From the NCBI GenBank assembly GCA_963921425.1, contig OY992835.1:1-64000 (forward strand): 64,000 nt of DNA, read 5' to 3'. Of this stretch, positions 10,526 through 22,328 are shown in pieces (within the stretch, counting starts at the first letter, position 1; each line of letters opens with the position of its first letter). The DNA is from Dryas octopetala. Lineage: Eukaryota > Streptophyta > Magnoliopsida > Rosales > Rosaceae. The translations under genes and the position numbers were made by a program. The notes beneath the pieces are model-generated. The model was given only the letters and a program-made list of their open reading frames with translations. It ran no database searches and was not told the origin of the DNA.

Positions 10526-12296
10526 TCCAATTTGAAGGGTATTTCCGGCGCCTAAAATCTCAGAGTTAAAACCTAATATAAAACTGTCAAAGAAGTACTT
10601 AGATTAAAAACTTTAAATCACTACCGATTTTAATTTAAGAAAGACTTATAAAATGAACTGAACTCTAATTCTCTTTTAAAAATATAATAAATGATATCAG
10701 TTGACCAATATTAAGCAATGACACGTCTTTCTTTTTAGAGGAATGCCTAATTTGACTAAATTTGGTGATATCATTTTCGAAAGCTACTTTGTAAGTAAAA
10801 GTCTTTAATTCCTCTCTCTCGCTCTCTCTCTCTCTCTCATTTGTCATTTCTGGGATCAGGTGTAAGTGGATCATGGTTAAAGAAATAACCTATTGTCCTT
10901 TCTTTATATTTGGAAAATTATTAATTTCTTGTTATTTTATAGTAATTTTCAATTGATTTGTTTGTTGTATTGTTTCCTTTCTAGGATTGTTCTGGGTTTG
11001 ATATGGCATACTGGCAATCACAAAACCTTGCTTTTATTCACAAGCTTTGAGGAGGTGACTAGGTGAGCATACATGGGCTAATTAAGTGGATCTAATGCAA
11101 TTGAGTTTGCAAGGTATATCCTCGAGCAGCTCAGAATTTGAAGGAAATGAGGATTGTTTATTTTCCCCAGGAATTAATCTAATGTTATAAGGGATCGAAG
11201 TTAAAAAAAGCAAGAGCATTTCCAATGCCACAGTTTGTTGGACGAATGGGGCTAGCTACTAGAGCAACATTCTGTCTCCTGCTTTAACATGCAAATTCAA
11301 TGAATTCAACACATGAGGCATATTGTTTTCTTTGATTTTTAGTCACTGTATTGTTTCTAGTTTGGTTCTGAACAACTACTTGGTCACTCAGTACGTACTC
11401 TCTCACACACCGGTAATTGTTGTACCTTGTTCCTATATATATATATATAGGAACAGTCCCACTTCCACAAAGATGACATGAACAGTGGATGAACTCACTT
11501 AATTTGGCAGTTCTATTTCTAAGCCTTTTTATAAGATGGATGCAGAATAAAATTCCTACGTGTTCTTGATATTTTCATAGATTCATAGAACCAACGCAAA
11601 AGAACAATATTGATCCCCCACCCCAAAAAAAAAAAAAAGGGTAAAACCAATCATGCATTTTTTTGCAGGTAAACGTATATTGACAAATCTATGTTACTTT
11701 AGTCAACAGCTGCATTTCTCAGAAGGATCTAATTCATTATTCAATATTCATTCATGTAGGAGTAGGACCCTTAAATGGTGGATGAGTCCTCACAACCTTA
11801 ATAATTAGTTATAACTTATAAGTACTAACTTTGGTAAACACCAAAAAGTGAATTACCACACCAAGAAAAGAACAACACTATTAAGACACTATACTGCACT
11901 TTACATTAAATGTAAAATGGGCCAGCTCAACCCAAATCCAAAATTTTGAGTCCGAGCTTGGGCCTGACGGAGTTTATCAAGTTTTAAGAGGGGAGAGGAT
12001 GGTCGGCCCGGTACCTGGCCCAATGCATATTAGGGTTCAGGCTTCGTTAAAAAGAGGATGAAACTTTGAGGATGTTACAAAACATCAAATTATATCACAT
12101 TTATCCGGAAAAGTCAACTTATACACCTCCAATTAACAAACAATTTCTTTCTAGCTTGACCCTAATAATGTGCTTGGGGATATTAAAGGTAAACACAAAA
12201 CAAAACAAAAAATTCAAAACCAATAATAAAAATCAGCCATAAACTTGATCAGTTAGTTTACAGAAAAATGAATGGTCAACAAAATCAATCATACTT
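10526..12296. other. AT-rich spacer, no gene recognised
   Basis: I found no supported coding region. A CT-rich run lies at about 10812-10840 and a short (AT)n run at about 11434-11449. An exon-like sense would need transcript data. Confidence 0.4.
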
Positions 12297-12440
12297 TCAA
12301 AAAACAATCAAATTGAATTTCATGAGCTTTGGAGCAAACCTCAAGATCCTATCCAAAGTGTTAGGCAAGAACATCCTTGCAAACAAATGACACACATTGG
12401 TGCTCTTCCCATTGTACTCACACTTGGTCCCATATCTCAT
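12297..12440 (-). other. Small 47-codon ORF, exon-like, family unknown
   Basis: A complete minus-strand open frame starts MRYGTKCEYNGKSTNVCHLF and ends FNLIVF before TGA. The composition is balanced and unlike the low-complexity surroundings. The bases before the ATG end in AG, so this could be a last exon rather than a whole gene. I do not recognise the family. Confidence 0.25.
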
Positions 12441-12589
12441 CTAGCTTGTTCAAGACAGAAAATAAGTTTTTTCACACGTACAATACAATACCAAATGAAA
12501 TCAGATATGATCAGCCCACTGAACAACATTATGGCACAAGAGGTTGAGAAGAAGTTGTAAGTTTCCAATATGGAAAAAATTGCACTAAA

Positions 12590-13348
12590 TATGCACTAAC
12601 AGGAGAGGGAATCCGAATTGGGTTAAATGGAGATCCGTGGGTCGAAAAAAGGGTGTATTTTGTGAGAGGAAATGGGCAAAACCGGCTAGGGAGACATGCG
12701 AGTCACGCAGGTTGACGCGCGGGTCAAGGTGACCCATCCGGTTATAACCGGATCATCCAATGGAATGGATAAATTGCTTTAATGAGACTGAACGGTCAAA
12801 ATTAAAAGGCAAGATCTCCTTCCGTGCTGCACCACAGCCCCATGCACTCGCTTAGTCAGCGTCTACTGGGCTTCTCGTCAGACGCGCTGGTCCAATGGCA
12901 GCGTGCCATGTGGGCGACTACTGCCCAGTCATCATATCTTTTTAATTTCTTTTCTTTTCCTATTTTTCTAATTTCTCCAACTTTGGAAATTCACCAAAGA
13001 TAGCACGGGACTCCAACTAATTTTTCGAAAAATCCTACGAACTCGTCTTGATGAGTACTAATTTTCTATGACCTCAAAATAGTTAAATCACTTCCAGAAA
13101 AATTATGAAAAATCCTCCTCTCATAATTTAATTCTGAAAAATGAAAATAAATAAAATAATCACCAAACTCTTGAATTTCCTTTTCCAAAATTCACTTCCA
13201 CACAACTAAACTCTGGAACCACAATCAAAGGTCTAAGTTAGTTAAAACAAAGTTAAGGAAAACTCTAATTCCTTTAAACAAATCTTAAGAACAAGGTTGA
13301 AAAGCTTAAGTAACAAAATTACCATAAGCCAAAAATTCGGGTTGTTAC
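12590..13348 (-). mobile_element. Gypsy LTR fragment, minus orientation
   Basis: The right edge (read on the minus strand, TGTAACAACCCGAATTTTTG) looks like the start of a chromovirus LTR. It interrupts the pol-derived reading frame that begins at about 13352. Style and base composition resemble the other LTRs in this window. The left edge is only approximate and no duplication could be assigned, so this may be a truncated or solo LTR. Confidence 0.45.
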
Positions 13349-13351
13349 ATC

Positions 13352-13657
13352 TAGAAAGTTGCTTATAGGCTGGAGTTGCTGCCTCAGTTGGCATACATAC
13401 ATAAGGTATTTCATGTGTCCCAGTTGAAAAAGAGTGTGTCTGACATCCCTCAAGTGATGCCTTGGATTGGTTTACCACTCGAACCTAACATGTCTTACGT
13501 GGAAGGACCTATTTCTATCTTAGCTTATGAGACGAAACATCTTAGGAATAAGAAGGTACCACTTGTGAAAGTTCAGTGGCAGCGCCATGCAGTCAAGGAA
13601 GCAACATGGGAACTAGAATCTGACATGAGGAAGAGATACCCACATCTCTTCAGTTAA
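13352..13657 (+). pseudogene. C-terminal fragment of a chromovirus-type gypsy polyprotein
   Basis: About 100 codons matching the end of integrase in plant chromoviruses. The visible blocks are VAYRLELLPQLAYIHKVFHV, SQLKK and a closing chromodomain-like segment PLVKVQWQRHAVKEATWELE ending YPHLFS. The chromodomain of this lineage guides insertion toward particular chromatin. All upstream gag-pol is missing, cut off by the LTR fragment on its left. A purine-rich tract (AGGGGAGGA) follows at about 13693-13701 and then an LTR starts, which is the normal order at the 3' end of such an element. Confidence 0.75.
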
Positions 13658-14152
13658 CTAAGGTAATCTTGAGGACGAGATTTGTTCTAAGTAGGGGAGG
13701 ATGTGAGACCCGAAAATTTTCAAATTTATTTTGGGATTTTTCCTTAATTTCTAGAATTTTTGTAGAAATTTTTTGTGGAAAATCTTATTTTTCTACTTTG
13801 AGCTTTAATTTTTGTACCAACTTTGACTAAGGTTTTGGACCAAGTTAGACCTTAGAAAGGTAGTACTTTTACCCACAGACCCAACGGTGCAAGTCTTGTA
13901 TTATTTCGAGTACGGAAAATTATTTTATGAATTTCCTAAGTTTTCTTTTTTCTTTAAGGTATTTTATTTTAGTTTGTGGAGCTTAAATTTTCTGGAATTT
14001 TTCCAAGGACAAATTAGTAACTTCACCCCATAATTAATTAATATTAGTTGATACGAATCCATAGTATTTTTTGTGGTATTTTTTCGAGTTCTGAGCTATT
14101 TTTAATTAATTTTTGAAGTTGGTAAAATATATAGGAAAATAAATAGAGCCAC

Positions 14153-14178
14153 CAGATTGTGCCACGTGGCACAATCTG
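14153..14178. promoter_or_regulatory. 26-bp perfect palindrome centred on a G-box
   Basis: A perfect inverted repeat with no spacer, whose centre is GCCACGTGGC. The core CACGTG is the plant G-box bound by bZIP and bHLH factors. It lies about 150 bp upstream of the LTR TATA box, where a U3 enhancer would be expected. Confidence 0.7.
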
Positions 14179-14329
14179 AAGTGTCCATCGCAATGCAGCC
14201 CAAATCCAACGGCAGCATGTGCAGGCACTTGCATGCACTTAGGACATGTGTCCCCACCACGTTGCACCAAGTTGTGACGGTTGACTGGAGTCAACCCGGT
14301 CAACCCAAGTTTTCTCACTCCAGCTCTCC

Positions 14330-14337
14330 TATAAATA
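14330..14337 (+). promoter_or_regulatory. LTR TATA box
   Basis: TATAAATA followed by a CT-rich stretch typical of a transcript start in plant LTRs. It would mark the U3/R boundary of this LTR. Confidence 0.6.
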
Positions 14338-16390
14338 GTGTCGCACCCTCAGCTACTCACTTGCACGAAAATTGAGAGAGCTTCTCTCTCTTCTCTCTCA
14401 CTTCAAAACTTCTTTTCGTCATAACTTCAGTCCTAGAACTCTGATCGATGATCTGTTTTCGCCTACGCGATCGTGGCGACGAGCTTTTCGATTCTAATAG
14501 TGCGAAGACTAGGTTTCAGTGAAGTTTTAAGAAAGACATTTTTGAGCTTCATAGTTAAAATCTTGATCCATGTTGAAGTTCTGCTGAAATTTGGTTAAAT
14601 TAATTTCTTATTAATTAGACTCTTTTAATCTTTTTACTTAGCAAGTCTAGTAGTACCAAGACTCTACATGTGGGAGGTCTTCAACAAATATACCCTTAAC
14701 CCAGTTTTTTTAATCTGTTGTTATTTAAGTTGTGGTTATAGACAAAACGTTGCTTAACTGTTGTTATAAAATGAATTTAATAAATATTGGGGTCATATCA
14801 GTGGTATCCAAACGACGAGATGACTAAGGTCAGTCCATGAGTATATGAACGTTGAGTACTAAGCTAGAGCTCCCTCAGTTTCCCCATGCACTGACTTGGT
14901 CTCGTTGTAGATTCTATCTAATCAACCTCCTCGACAATAAATTAAAAATGAATCTAGATAGAAACTAAACGGTCTGACATGACTTTTTACTTCGGGGAGC
15001 AAGGTCATGTTGAATCAAGAATTCAGAGAAGCCTAGCAGTTATGCTAGTGCCAAATCTCTGAATTTTACCTAGTCTTAACGAACAAAGGTGGGGGGTACG
15101 TTTAGTACGTTCCTAATAGCTGTTGTCGGATTCAGATCTCCAGTTTTCCAGCATGTGCAAGTAGGACCCAGACACAGGAAATGGATTAGGCAAGGGATAC
15201 ACTTTGGTAAAACATGTAGGGGGAAGGTACCATATCTCGGTTATTGGATTTCCTGCCTATTTTTCGTACTATATGTATATGGATTTTTCACAAAGAAGTG
15301 CATGGTTTTTGTATGACATATATGTGTATGGTTTTTCTTTGTGTGGTACCTTGGGGGACTTGAGAGTAAGCTAGAGGCACATGTTGTGACATTGAGTTTC
15401 GATCCCCTAAACCTCCAGAAGGATAAGTACAGACTGGTTAGTCGAATGTCCTTCTAGGGAGACAAACCAATGTGGTATTATCAGGTAAATGGATACTCTC
15501 GTAACAACATCAAGGTGGTGGTTGAATTGCCGATACTGGTGGTTGACCTGTATGTGATCGGTCGCACGTACGTTTCTGAACTATGTCACGTGACATGAAT
15601 GATTTTCACTGAATAAGCTGTATGAGCATGCAAAGGTTTTGGTCATTGATTATTGGCATTATCATCATTATCGTTATCCATTATTATATTGGCATTGGTT
15701 ACAATATTATTAGTATTAATATCATGTTTTTGGGTGTGCATTGCTTTTAACTATTTTCCTTAAAATCCTATACTTTTGAATATTGTTTTCAAACCTAACT
15801 AGGATTTCCCCCGAGGGGAAGCGATGAACGTATGTGACGCTTACACCTACTGTAGTCGTGTGAGTGCAGATAATCTAGTTGTTGGCGACCAGAATTGAGG
15901 TCGTGGCGTGACACTTGCAGCTTGTCAGTTTTAGCCTTGTTATCTGGTTTAGATCCTTTCTTTGGATCCGTGGTGATGTTTTTCTTTCATCCTCGTAGGT
16001 GGCATATCTCATTGATTACCTATGAGTCCAATTTGTTGCACCACTTTATTGATGACTAAGTCACTCTGGCGTGGGTTAGACTATCCTGACATATATGTTT
16101 ATCTACTTTTTTTCGTTATCTACTGCTTTATTATGTAGCACTAGGGTTAGTGTATTTGAAACATATAACCTTCACGGTTTGGTACTCTTTATTATTAATT
16201 ATAATATGAGATATATTCAGTTATTTTTTTCGTTGCATTTTTACTATTTTGATCCAACCCGGGTTTTTCAAAAAAAAAGCTTAACCCGTTTTAGATAACT
16301 TGGGAATATAATACTTGGGTAAAGGGTATTATAGTCTTAGGATCTTTAAGACAGGTTCTGTTGTGGCGTTTCCAGGTTAAGGGCGTCACA

Positions 16391-16884
16391 AAAGAATGTT
16401 CATGAAGCTTGATAATGAAGTTGGTCGGTTACTAAACGTGGAACCGGTTTGACCATGTAGTTTAGGTAATTATTTTGGTGAGGGTTTGATCCCTTTGATT
16501 TTTTTATATTAATTTCCTTAATTAATTGTCAGAGTTGGATTAATAATTGGATATCATGTATTTTAGAGAAACTCTGTTTGAGATCGATTGGATAAAGGAA
16601 AGTTGAGTTGAGGTTGTGTTGATTGAGGAATGATTCCCGCTAAGGTAGGGTTTCACCCCATTTCGTTTACATAAAGTATATTGGTACTGGAAATTGATTA
16701 GTTTGGATAGATTATGAAACTTGGTTGGTTTTGTATTGGCATTAGGGTTTTGGATTGGTCATTTGGAACCAATGATAATGGTGTCATAAAGACAACTCAA
16801 GGATTGCTTAGATTGGCATGTGGGATTAGGCTAAGCTACGGATGCTTGGTAGGGGGTGCACATGCGCATACTCTGGCTAGTGGT
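16391..16884. other. Left flank of the CACTA element
   Basis: No gene was recognised. It may be part of a decayed gypsy LTR, because LTR-like sequence resumes on the other side of the CACTA element. Confidence 0.4.
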
Positions 16885-17588
16885 CACTACAATAAAAACA
16901 TTAATAGACATCACTATTTTAATATCAGTTTTTATATAAACTGATATTGTAAAGTTTTAGATATCGGTTAATTTTTTAGACAATTTCTTAATTCATTAAC
17001 ATATCACTAGTTTTAGTTTTTTTTTTCGATATCTTAATTTTGCACTTTTGATTAACTTTTAAAAAAAACTGACATGTAAAAGTCATATCTGATAACTATA
17101 TTTCACCTAAAAAAACACGGGGTCCCGACTTAAAAATTTTAGCCAGGTTTCCCAACTCCCCAGTCACGACACAGACATTCCCTCAGACTCTTTTTTTCTT
17201 CTTTGGCTCGGACACTCTCCTTCTCTCTCACTCACTCGATCAATCACCCAGCTCAATCCTTCTCTCTCGTTCTCATTCTCAGTCGATCTTGGCGTCGCCA
17301 CTACCAAAAGTCCTTGGCGTCGGTGGCTCTCATTCTCCCTCCTCTCTTTTGCGTCGATGACGTCCTTTGGTTACGGCGTCGATCAACTAGAGTGTGGAAA
17401 TTGTAAGCTCAATCCCTCATGTCTTTTGCTCTTTCCCTTTCTCTGTACCTCCTCCTCGTGGTTTTCTTCTTTCTAAAAATAAGGTTTCAAATTAGGGGCT
17501 TTTTGTGGTTTCTGTTTTGGTTCAAATTTGGGGTTTTCTTAGTTCGTTTGTACTGGTCTCCAGAAAATTAATCAAGAACGAGTAATGC

Positions 17589-17589
<1 letters not shown>

Positions 17590-17670
<81 letters not shown>

Positions 17671-17678
17671 TCTCTTTG
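17590..17678. repeat. CT microsatellite
   Basis: Nearly pure (CT)n of about 85 bases inside the CACTA element, downstream of another CT-rich tract at 17190-17280. Confidence 0.95.
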
Positions 17679-18246
17679 ATTAAACAAATCTCGGAGTTAA
17701 GAATCAATTTGGGTTTCAGTCTCAAATCTAGGGCATTTCGGAAAGAAATTTAATTACATTCACCGCAAAAACTTGGTAATAAATGGATCAATGAGGGTTT
17801 TAGTTTTAGATCTAGGGCCTTTTGTCCACCATCTTGTTATGTTTGGAGCTTGGGTCAGGTATTTTCGCACTTTTGATCATTAATTATAGTAATTCAATGA
17901 TAATTATGTTTCAATATCCTTATGCAGAATTTGGGTATTGCGATCTTGGTCACTAGAACAAAGTTAAGGTTTTATCGGCTATACTTTACAGGTTAGCTTC
18001 TTCTCATTTTGATTTGATTTTTTTCAATTTCTTCACAATTATATGAGGCTTAATTAAATACTTCTCTTTATTTCTTCTTATGTGTTTGGTACAGGAAACC
18101 ATTAGCCTAATGAGAAAGACAAAGCTACTCTGCAACATTGCACGCCAACTGCTTGACAAATTCTTCACTAGAACAAAAAAAAATGTTAGCCTTTAATCTG
18201 TTATGAGATAATGAAGCAAAACTCTTTAGCTATTTAGTTGCTATCA

Positions 18247-18272
18247 ATATATATATATATATATATATATAT
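18247..18272. repeat. AT microsatellite
   Basis: Pure (AT)n run inside the CACTA element. A GAGAGG/GA-rich run also occurs at about 18496-18540. Confidence 0.9.
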
Positions 18273-19653
18273 TACATTCTACCTGGTGTTTCATAATATG
18301 GTCATATACTAATTAATTTAGTTGCTAAGGAATAAGTATATAGGTTTGGGTTTGATTATGATTGTGCTATCTTCCATAGGCTATTTATGTGAAACGAAAA
18401 AGTATTAGCATAAAGCTCCTTGTATTCGTGCATACTTATAGAACTATATATATGTATATATATCAAAAAAAGCATGCTTATAATTTTCATATAAAGTAGA
18501 GAGAGGGAGAGGGAGAGGGAGAGGGAGAGAGAGAGAGAAAAAAAAAACATTTTTGGATATGGGCATTAGATGTTGGTATATGCCTGAGTGTTCGATCTGT
18601 TTGTTATCCCGAGGTTCTAGTGTCCTGTAGCATATCCATACACAATTACAAGTGCCATGTCCTATTGATGTAGGCACATAAAACTTCTGAGATCCAATCG
18701 AATTCCAAAGAAGTTCATATGGAGTTGTATTTTCTTTAAAATTTATTGTCTATGAGATTAGGGATTACAACTTGTCACACTTAAAGGCACATAATTTGTT
18801 CCTTATGATTATTGTGCAAGTTTTTGATTTTGAGATTTGATAATTAATGTTGCAGTTATAGATAATAGATTCATGACTTGATAATCTTTGAAGAGATGAT
18901 ATAATCATGAACAAGAGACCGGACCGGGTGGGTACTATTAATTTAACCTTTTGATGCATGCATTTAGGTATGTGCCCAAGGTTTGTGTCTGAATGTTTTC
19001 TGAAGGTTTTAGGTTCCGGCCAGTAACCAGAGACTTACCAGTCTCATGTCCTACTGAGACAAGGACATTAGGTGATAAGTCCATGGAACATAGTTTTAAT
19101 CCAAAACTTGAACTTGGTTCCAATAAAATTCTGTACTGCTAAACCTTCTTCAGGAGCCACTATACAGTCTTTGAATCTATTTCAGATGCTCCCTTTAAGT
19201 GAGTTGTAGCCTACAAATAAATAGTATTAGTTGATGATGTGACATTAACATGGGAATAGTATGATTGTAAGAAGACATTAGTCAAGGTTGTATCAAGATA
19301 TGGAAATCCTGACACATTTGTGGTGTTGATGGCTCCATTCATTTATATAATTCTTGATACCCCTCTTTCCCTTCCTTTTTATTTTCTTGCTCATAAGTAG
19401 TGCTTGCTATGAACATTAAAAAAACCCTAAGAATATAGTTTTATTTTTCATTGGCCTCTAAATGAATGACTTTATGTATGTCGAATAAAGATGTAAAATT
19501 ATTTTGGAATCTCTTCCTCTTTGCTTATTCTATATTTGTGTTTATTTATCCCTGCATGTATTTTTTTTTTCATATGAGGACTTAATATCTCTATTCTTAG
19601 GGCTCTATACTTGAGTATAACCTATTCTTATTGTTCTAGCCACGCTTCTTTAG

Positions 19654-20027
19654 GCAAGAACTATGAGAAGGTATGTGAGATGTGCCACATTACTCTCAAC
19701 AAGATTGCAATTTCTGGTGACAATGGAACTATTACTCCTGCAGGAGTAAGGGTTGGTGAGTGATGTTAATTACATGTCAATTTGCTGTATTTTAAGTTTC
19801 AAAGGTTGTTGTGACGATTTTTAATAAATTTCCATGTTGACCACTCAGGTACCCCTGCTATGACGTCAAGTGGTTGTCTGGAGGCTGATCTTGAGACAAT
19901 GGCTGATTTTCTCCTTAGAGCTGCACAAATTGCAACTGTAGTGCAAAGAGAGCATGGAAAGTTGCAAAAGGCTTTTCTGAAGGGTCTCCAGAGCAATAAG
20001 GATATTGTTGAGCTCCAGATAGAATGA
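19654..20027 (+). pseudogene. Captured serine hydroxymethyltransferase (SHMT) fragment
   Basis: Two exon pieces with an intact GT-AG intron between them. Exon 19654-19755 follows a CTTCTTTAG acceptor and encodes KNYEKVCEMCHITLNKIAIS and GDNGTITPAGVRVG. The intron 19756-19848 runs GTGAGTG...CACTCAG. Exon 19849-20027 encodes TPAMTSSGCLEADLETMADF, LLRAAQIATVVQREHGKLQK and NKDIVELQ, then a stop. This is the C-terminal domain of SHMT, the PLP enzyme that exchanges serine and glycine with tetrahydrofolate; the active-site lysine lies further upstream and is absent. The intron shows that genomic DNA, not mRNA, was copied. Being inside a CACTA element, it is a transposon-duplicated fragment and cannot make an enzyme. 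Confidence 0.85.
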
Positions 20028-20266
20028 TATCTGAAATTTGATTTAAAATGTGAATACATGCATGTTTGTTTCTAAAATTTAATTTATTATAGTGTGGTTG
20101 CACTCCACTTCCCATAGGTGTCATGTATTAATCATATCATTCATTTTGTATCAATATTTCAGTTAAGTATGTCAAGGAATTGAAGTTTTTGAATGAGTGC
20201 TCCACTGAAAAAGGATTAGTAGCAATGTCCTGCTGCAGTGTTGTTAACAAGTAATTTTATATGCAG

Positions 20267-20337
20267 ATGTGGAGCCATGGACATTTGAGCAATACCTTGG
20301 TGAGGCATTTTTTATTCCAGCAGGATGTCCTCATCAA
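20267..20337 (+). pseudogene. Captured JmjC-domain (histone demethylase-type) exon fragment
   Basis: After a TTTTATATGCAG acceptor the sequence reads [20 protein letters not shown], then PHQ, then a GTGAGA donor. The WTFEQ...[15 protein letters not shown] block is characteristic of the JmjC catalytic domain of plant JMJ25/IBM1-type H3K9 demethylases. Only about 24 codons are present, so no catalytic centre remains. It lies 240 bp downstream of the SHMT fragment on the same strand inside the same CACTA element. A separate open stretch just before it (20163-20250) was not recognised. Confidence 0.75.
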
Positions 20338-21180
20338 GTGAGAAATTAATAGACAAGTAATTATAAAGCTGAACAATTTATTCAATTAAGGAAGCTAGGC
20401 ATTAATGTTCTATGTATATTAGAAATATTTGTGGCTTTCTTCTATACTTGTTTGGTATGGTTAAATTCTTGTTTGATATTTAAAAAGAACTTGTATGCTT
20501 TTCTATAGATTTGTTTCATTGTACTTCTTATATGTCTGATCCATCTATATTCTACTGCATGAGTTTCTTTGAGTTCTTATGGTCATGAATAATCTTTTAG
20601 AGAGTTTGCAAAACAGAGAGAAAAGAAAAGAGAGTTTTAGGACTATAGACCCTTAATTTTAAGTACCCTGGTTAAAACAATACTAACTTAATGGAACTAA
20701 AGGATTTAAATTTAGGACTTCGAGCTTAAAAAATCTCAAATGAGCAGTTATAGATATATATTTATATATAAAATATAGTGGGGTTTCACTCTCACTATAT
20801 TGAGCTCTAATAGGTTCATTACTATTTAGCTAATAACATTGCTATCCTTTGTGCAGTTCTAACTTGGGAAACTTGTAAAAGGGAATTACAGGAGGAGGGG
20901 ATGGCCTAGGATACTAGTTTGTTGCTAGTTTTTAAAACTTTGTTTTCTGGCTTTGCCTCTTTTTAATTTTTTCTCTCAGTATGTGTGTTTGGGTTGGTGG
21001 TCTGCATTTCTCTTCTATTTCCATTATTTTTTACTTGAATTGTTGCTTAACTCTAGGCTGATATTGTGGCTACTCATTTATACTTGCATGATCCATTTTT
21101 TGAATCATATATATGTGCTGCCATCTGAAAGCCCTTGCTGGCATGGCCTACATTTCATTGCCTTTTGGGATTCTAGAAAT

Positions 21181-21450
21181 GCAATCTTGATTAAATTCAA
21201 TACTTGTTGCAATCTTATTAATGCTTTTGGCCTATATTTTCTTAATGCCCTTTGTGATCATTGCTGCAATCTTATTAATGCTTTTGGTCTATATTTTCTT
21301 AATGCCCTTTGGGATTCTTGCTGCAATCTTATTAATGCCCTTTGGGATCCTTGCTACAATGTTATTAATGCAATCTTATTAAATTCAATACTTTTGGCCT
21401 ATATTTTCTTAATGTCCTTTGAGATCTTTGCTGCAATCTTATTAATGACT
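21181..21450. repeat. Degenerate ~66-bp minisatellite in the CACTA element
   Basis: Recurring unit built on 'GCAATCTTATTAATGC' followed by 'TTTTGGCCTATATTTTCTTAATGCCCTTTG', about four copies of varying length. It is read through by a 204-codon open frame, which I attribute to the repeat. Confidence 0.8.
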
Positions 21451-22070
21451 TTTCTTTCTTGTTTTCAGTGGAGTCACCTGAAGAACAAGAGGAGCAGTTA
21501 CACACAAGAACAAATAGATGAAGTCCGGGTTGAATGGGGAGATTTTGTTTCCATGAATTTTATTTAGACTGACATGTATGTTTTTGGTACCTTTTGAGCA
21601 TTTTGCTGTGGATATGAAGATATATACTACCTAGTTGACATTCAAATCTTTTGTATAGGTAGAATTTAGGCCTAGCTGAATTGCACTGCCATGCCTTAAT
21701 TATTTTGTACCTATTGGCATGTGTTTAATTAGGATCTAGCTAGAGATGGATTTTGTGAAGGTTATGGAGATAGAATAGTAATTTTGGGGTATACATGCAT
21801 TGATGAGGGCTATCCATATTTTTATATGAATTTGTAATTTATTTTTGTTAACTTCATTACTGAGTTTAGATGTTGGATTAATTTATATGAATGGAAGAAT
21901 TGAAGTTGGATTACTTTAGAAGCCTAATAATTGTTGTGTGGATGCATATTTACTAATCAATTTCTATCCATATCAGAAGCCTATTACATATCAGATTATG
22001 TAAAAATGCAACGATAAGAAATGGAGTTTCAACATCCTTTAAAAAACAAAAAATCGATATCTAAAGTATA

Positions 22071-22328
22071 CTTTTATATCAGATTTTAAGTACAAAACCG
22101 ATATGTTATACAGCTTATATATTAGATTTTAAGTACAACACTGATACGTTATACACCTTTTATATTAGATTTTAAGTACAAAATCGATATGTTATACACC
22201 TTTTATATCCGATTTTAAGTACAAAACCGATATGTTATACATCTTTTATATCCGATTTTAAGTACAAAACCGATATGTTATACACCTTTTATATCTGATT
22301 TTAAGCACCAAGACGATATTGAATACAT
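22071..22328. repeat. Subterminal 43-bp tandem array of the CACTA element
   Basis: Six consecutive 43-bp units of the form CTTTTATATC(A/C)GATTTTAAG...CGATATGTTATACA. A diverged seventh follows. Position and structure fit transposase-binding subterminal repeats of CACTA elements. Confidence 0.85.

Larger units (their letters stand above)
13702..16390 (+). mobile_element. Long gypsy LTR (3' LTR of the preceding pol fragment)
   Basis: It starts TGTGAGACCCG directly after the purine tract and pol fragment, and probably ends GGGCGTCACA, giving the paired TG...CA ends of an LTR of about 2.7 kb. LTRs of this size suit the Tekay/Del lineage. It contains a TATA box, a G-box palindrome upstream of it, and a block (15390-15900) that reappears in diverged form at 22670-23100. 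The right edge is inferred from the end motif alone. Confidence 0.6.

Noticed and set aside
17203..17406. 67-codon frame near the left end of the CACTA element
   Set aside because: CT-rich 5'-leader-like sequence; no family recognised.
20953..21567. 204-codon open frame in the CACTA element
   Set aside because: It runs through a minisatellite of CNLINAFGLYFLNAL-type repeats; I see no protein family, so I treat it as repeat-derived.
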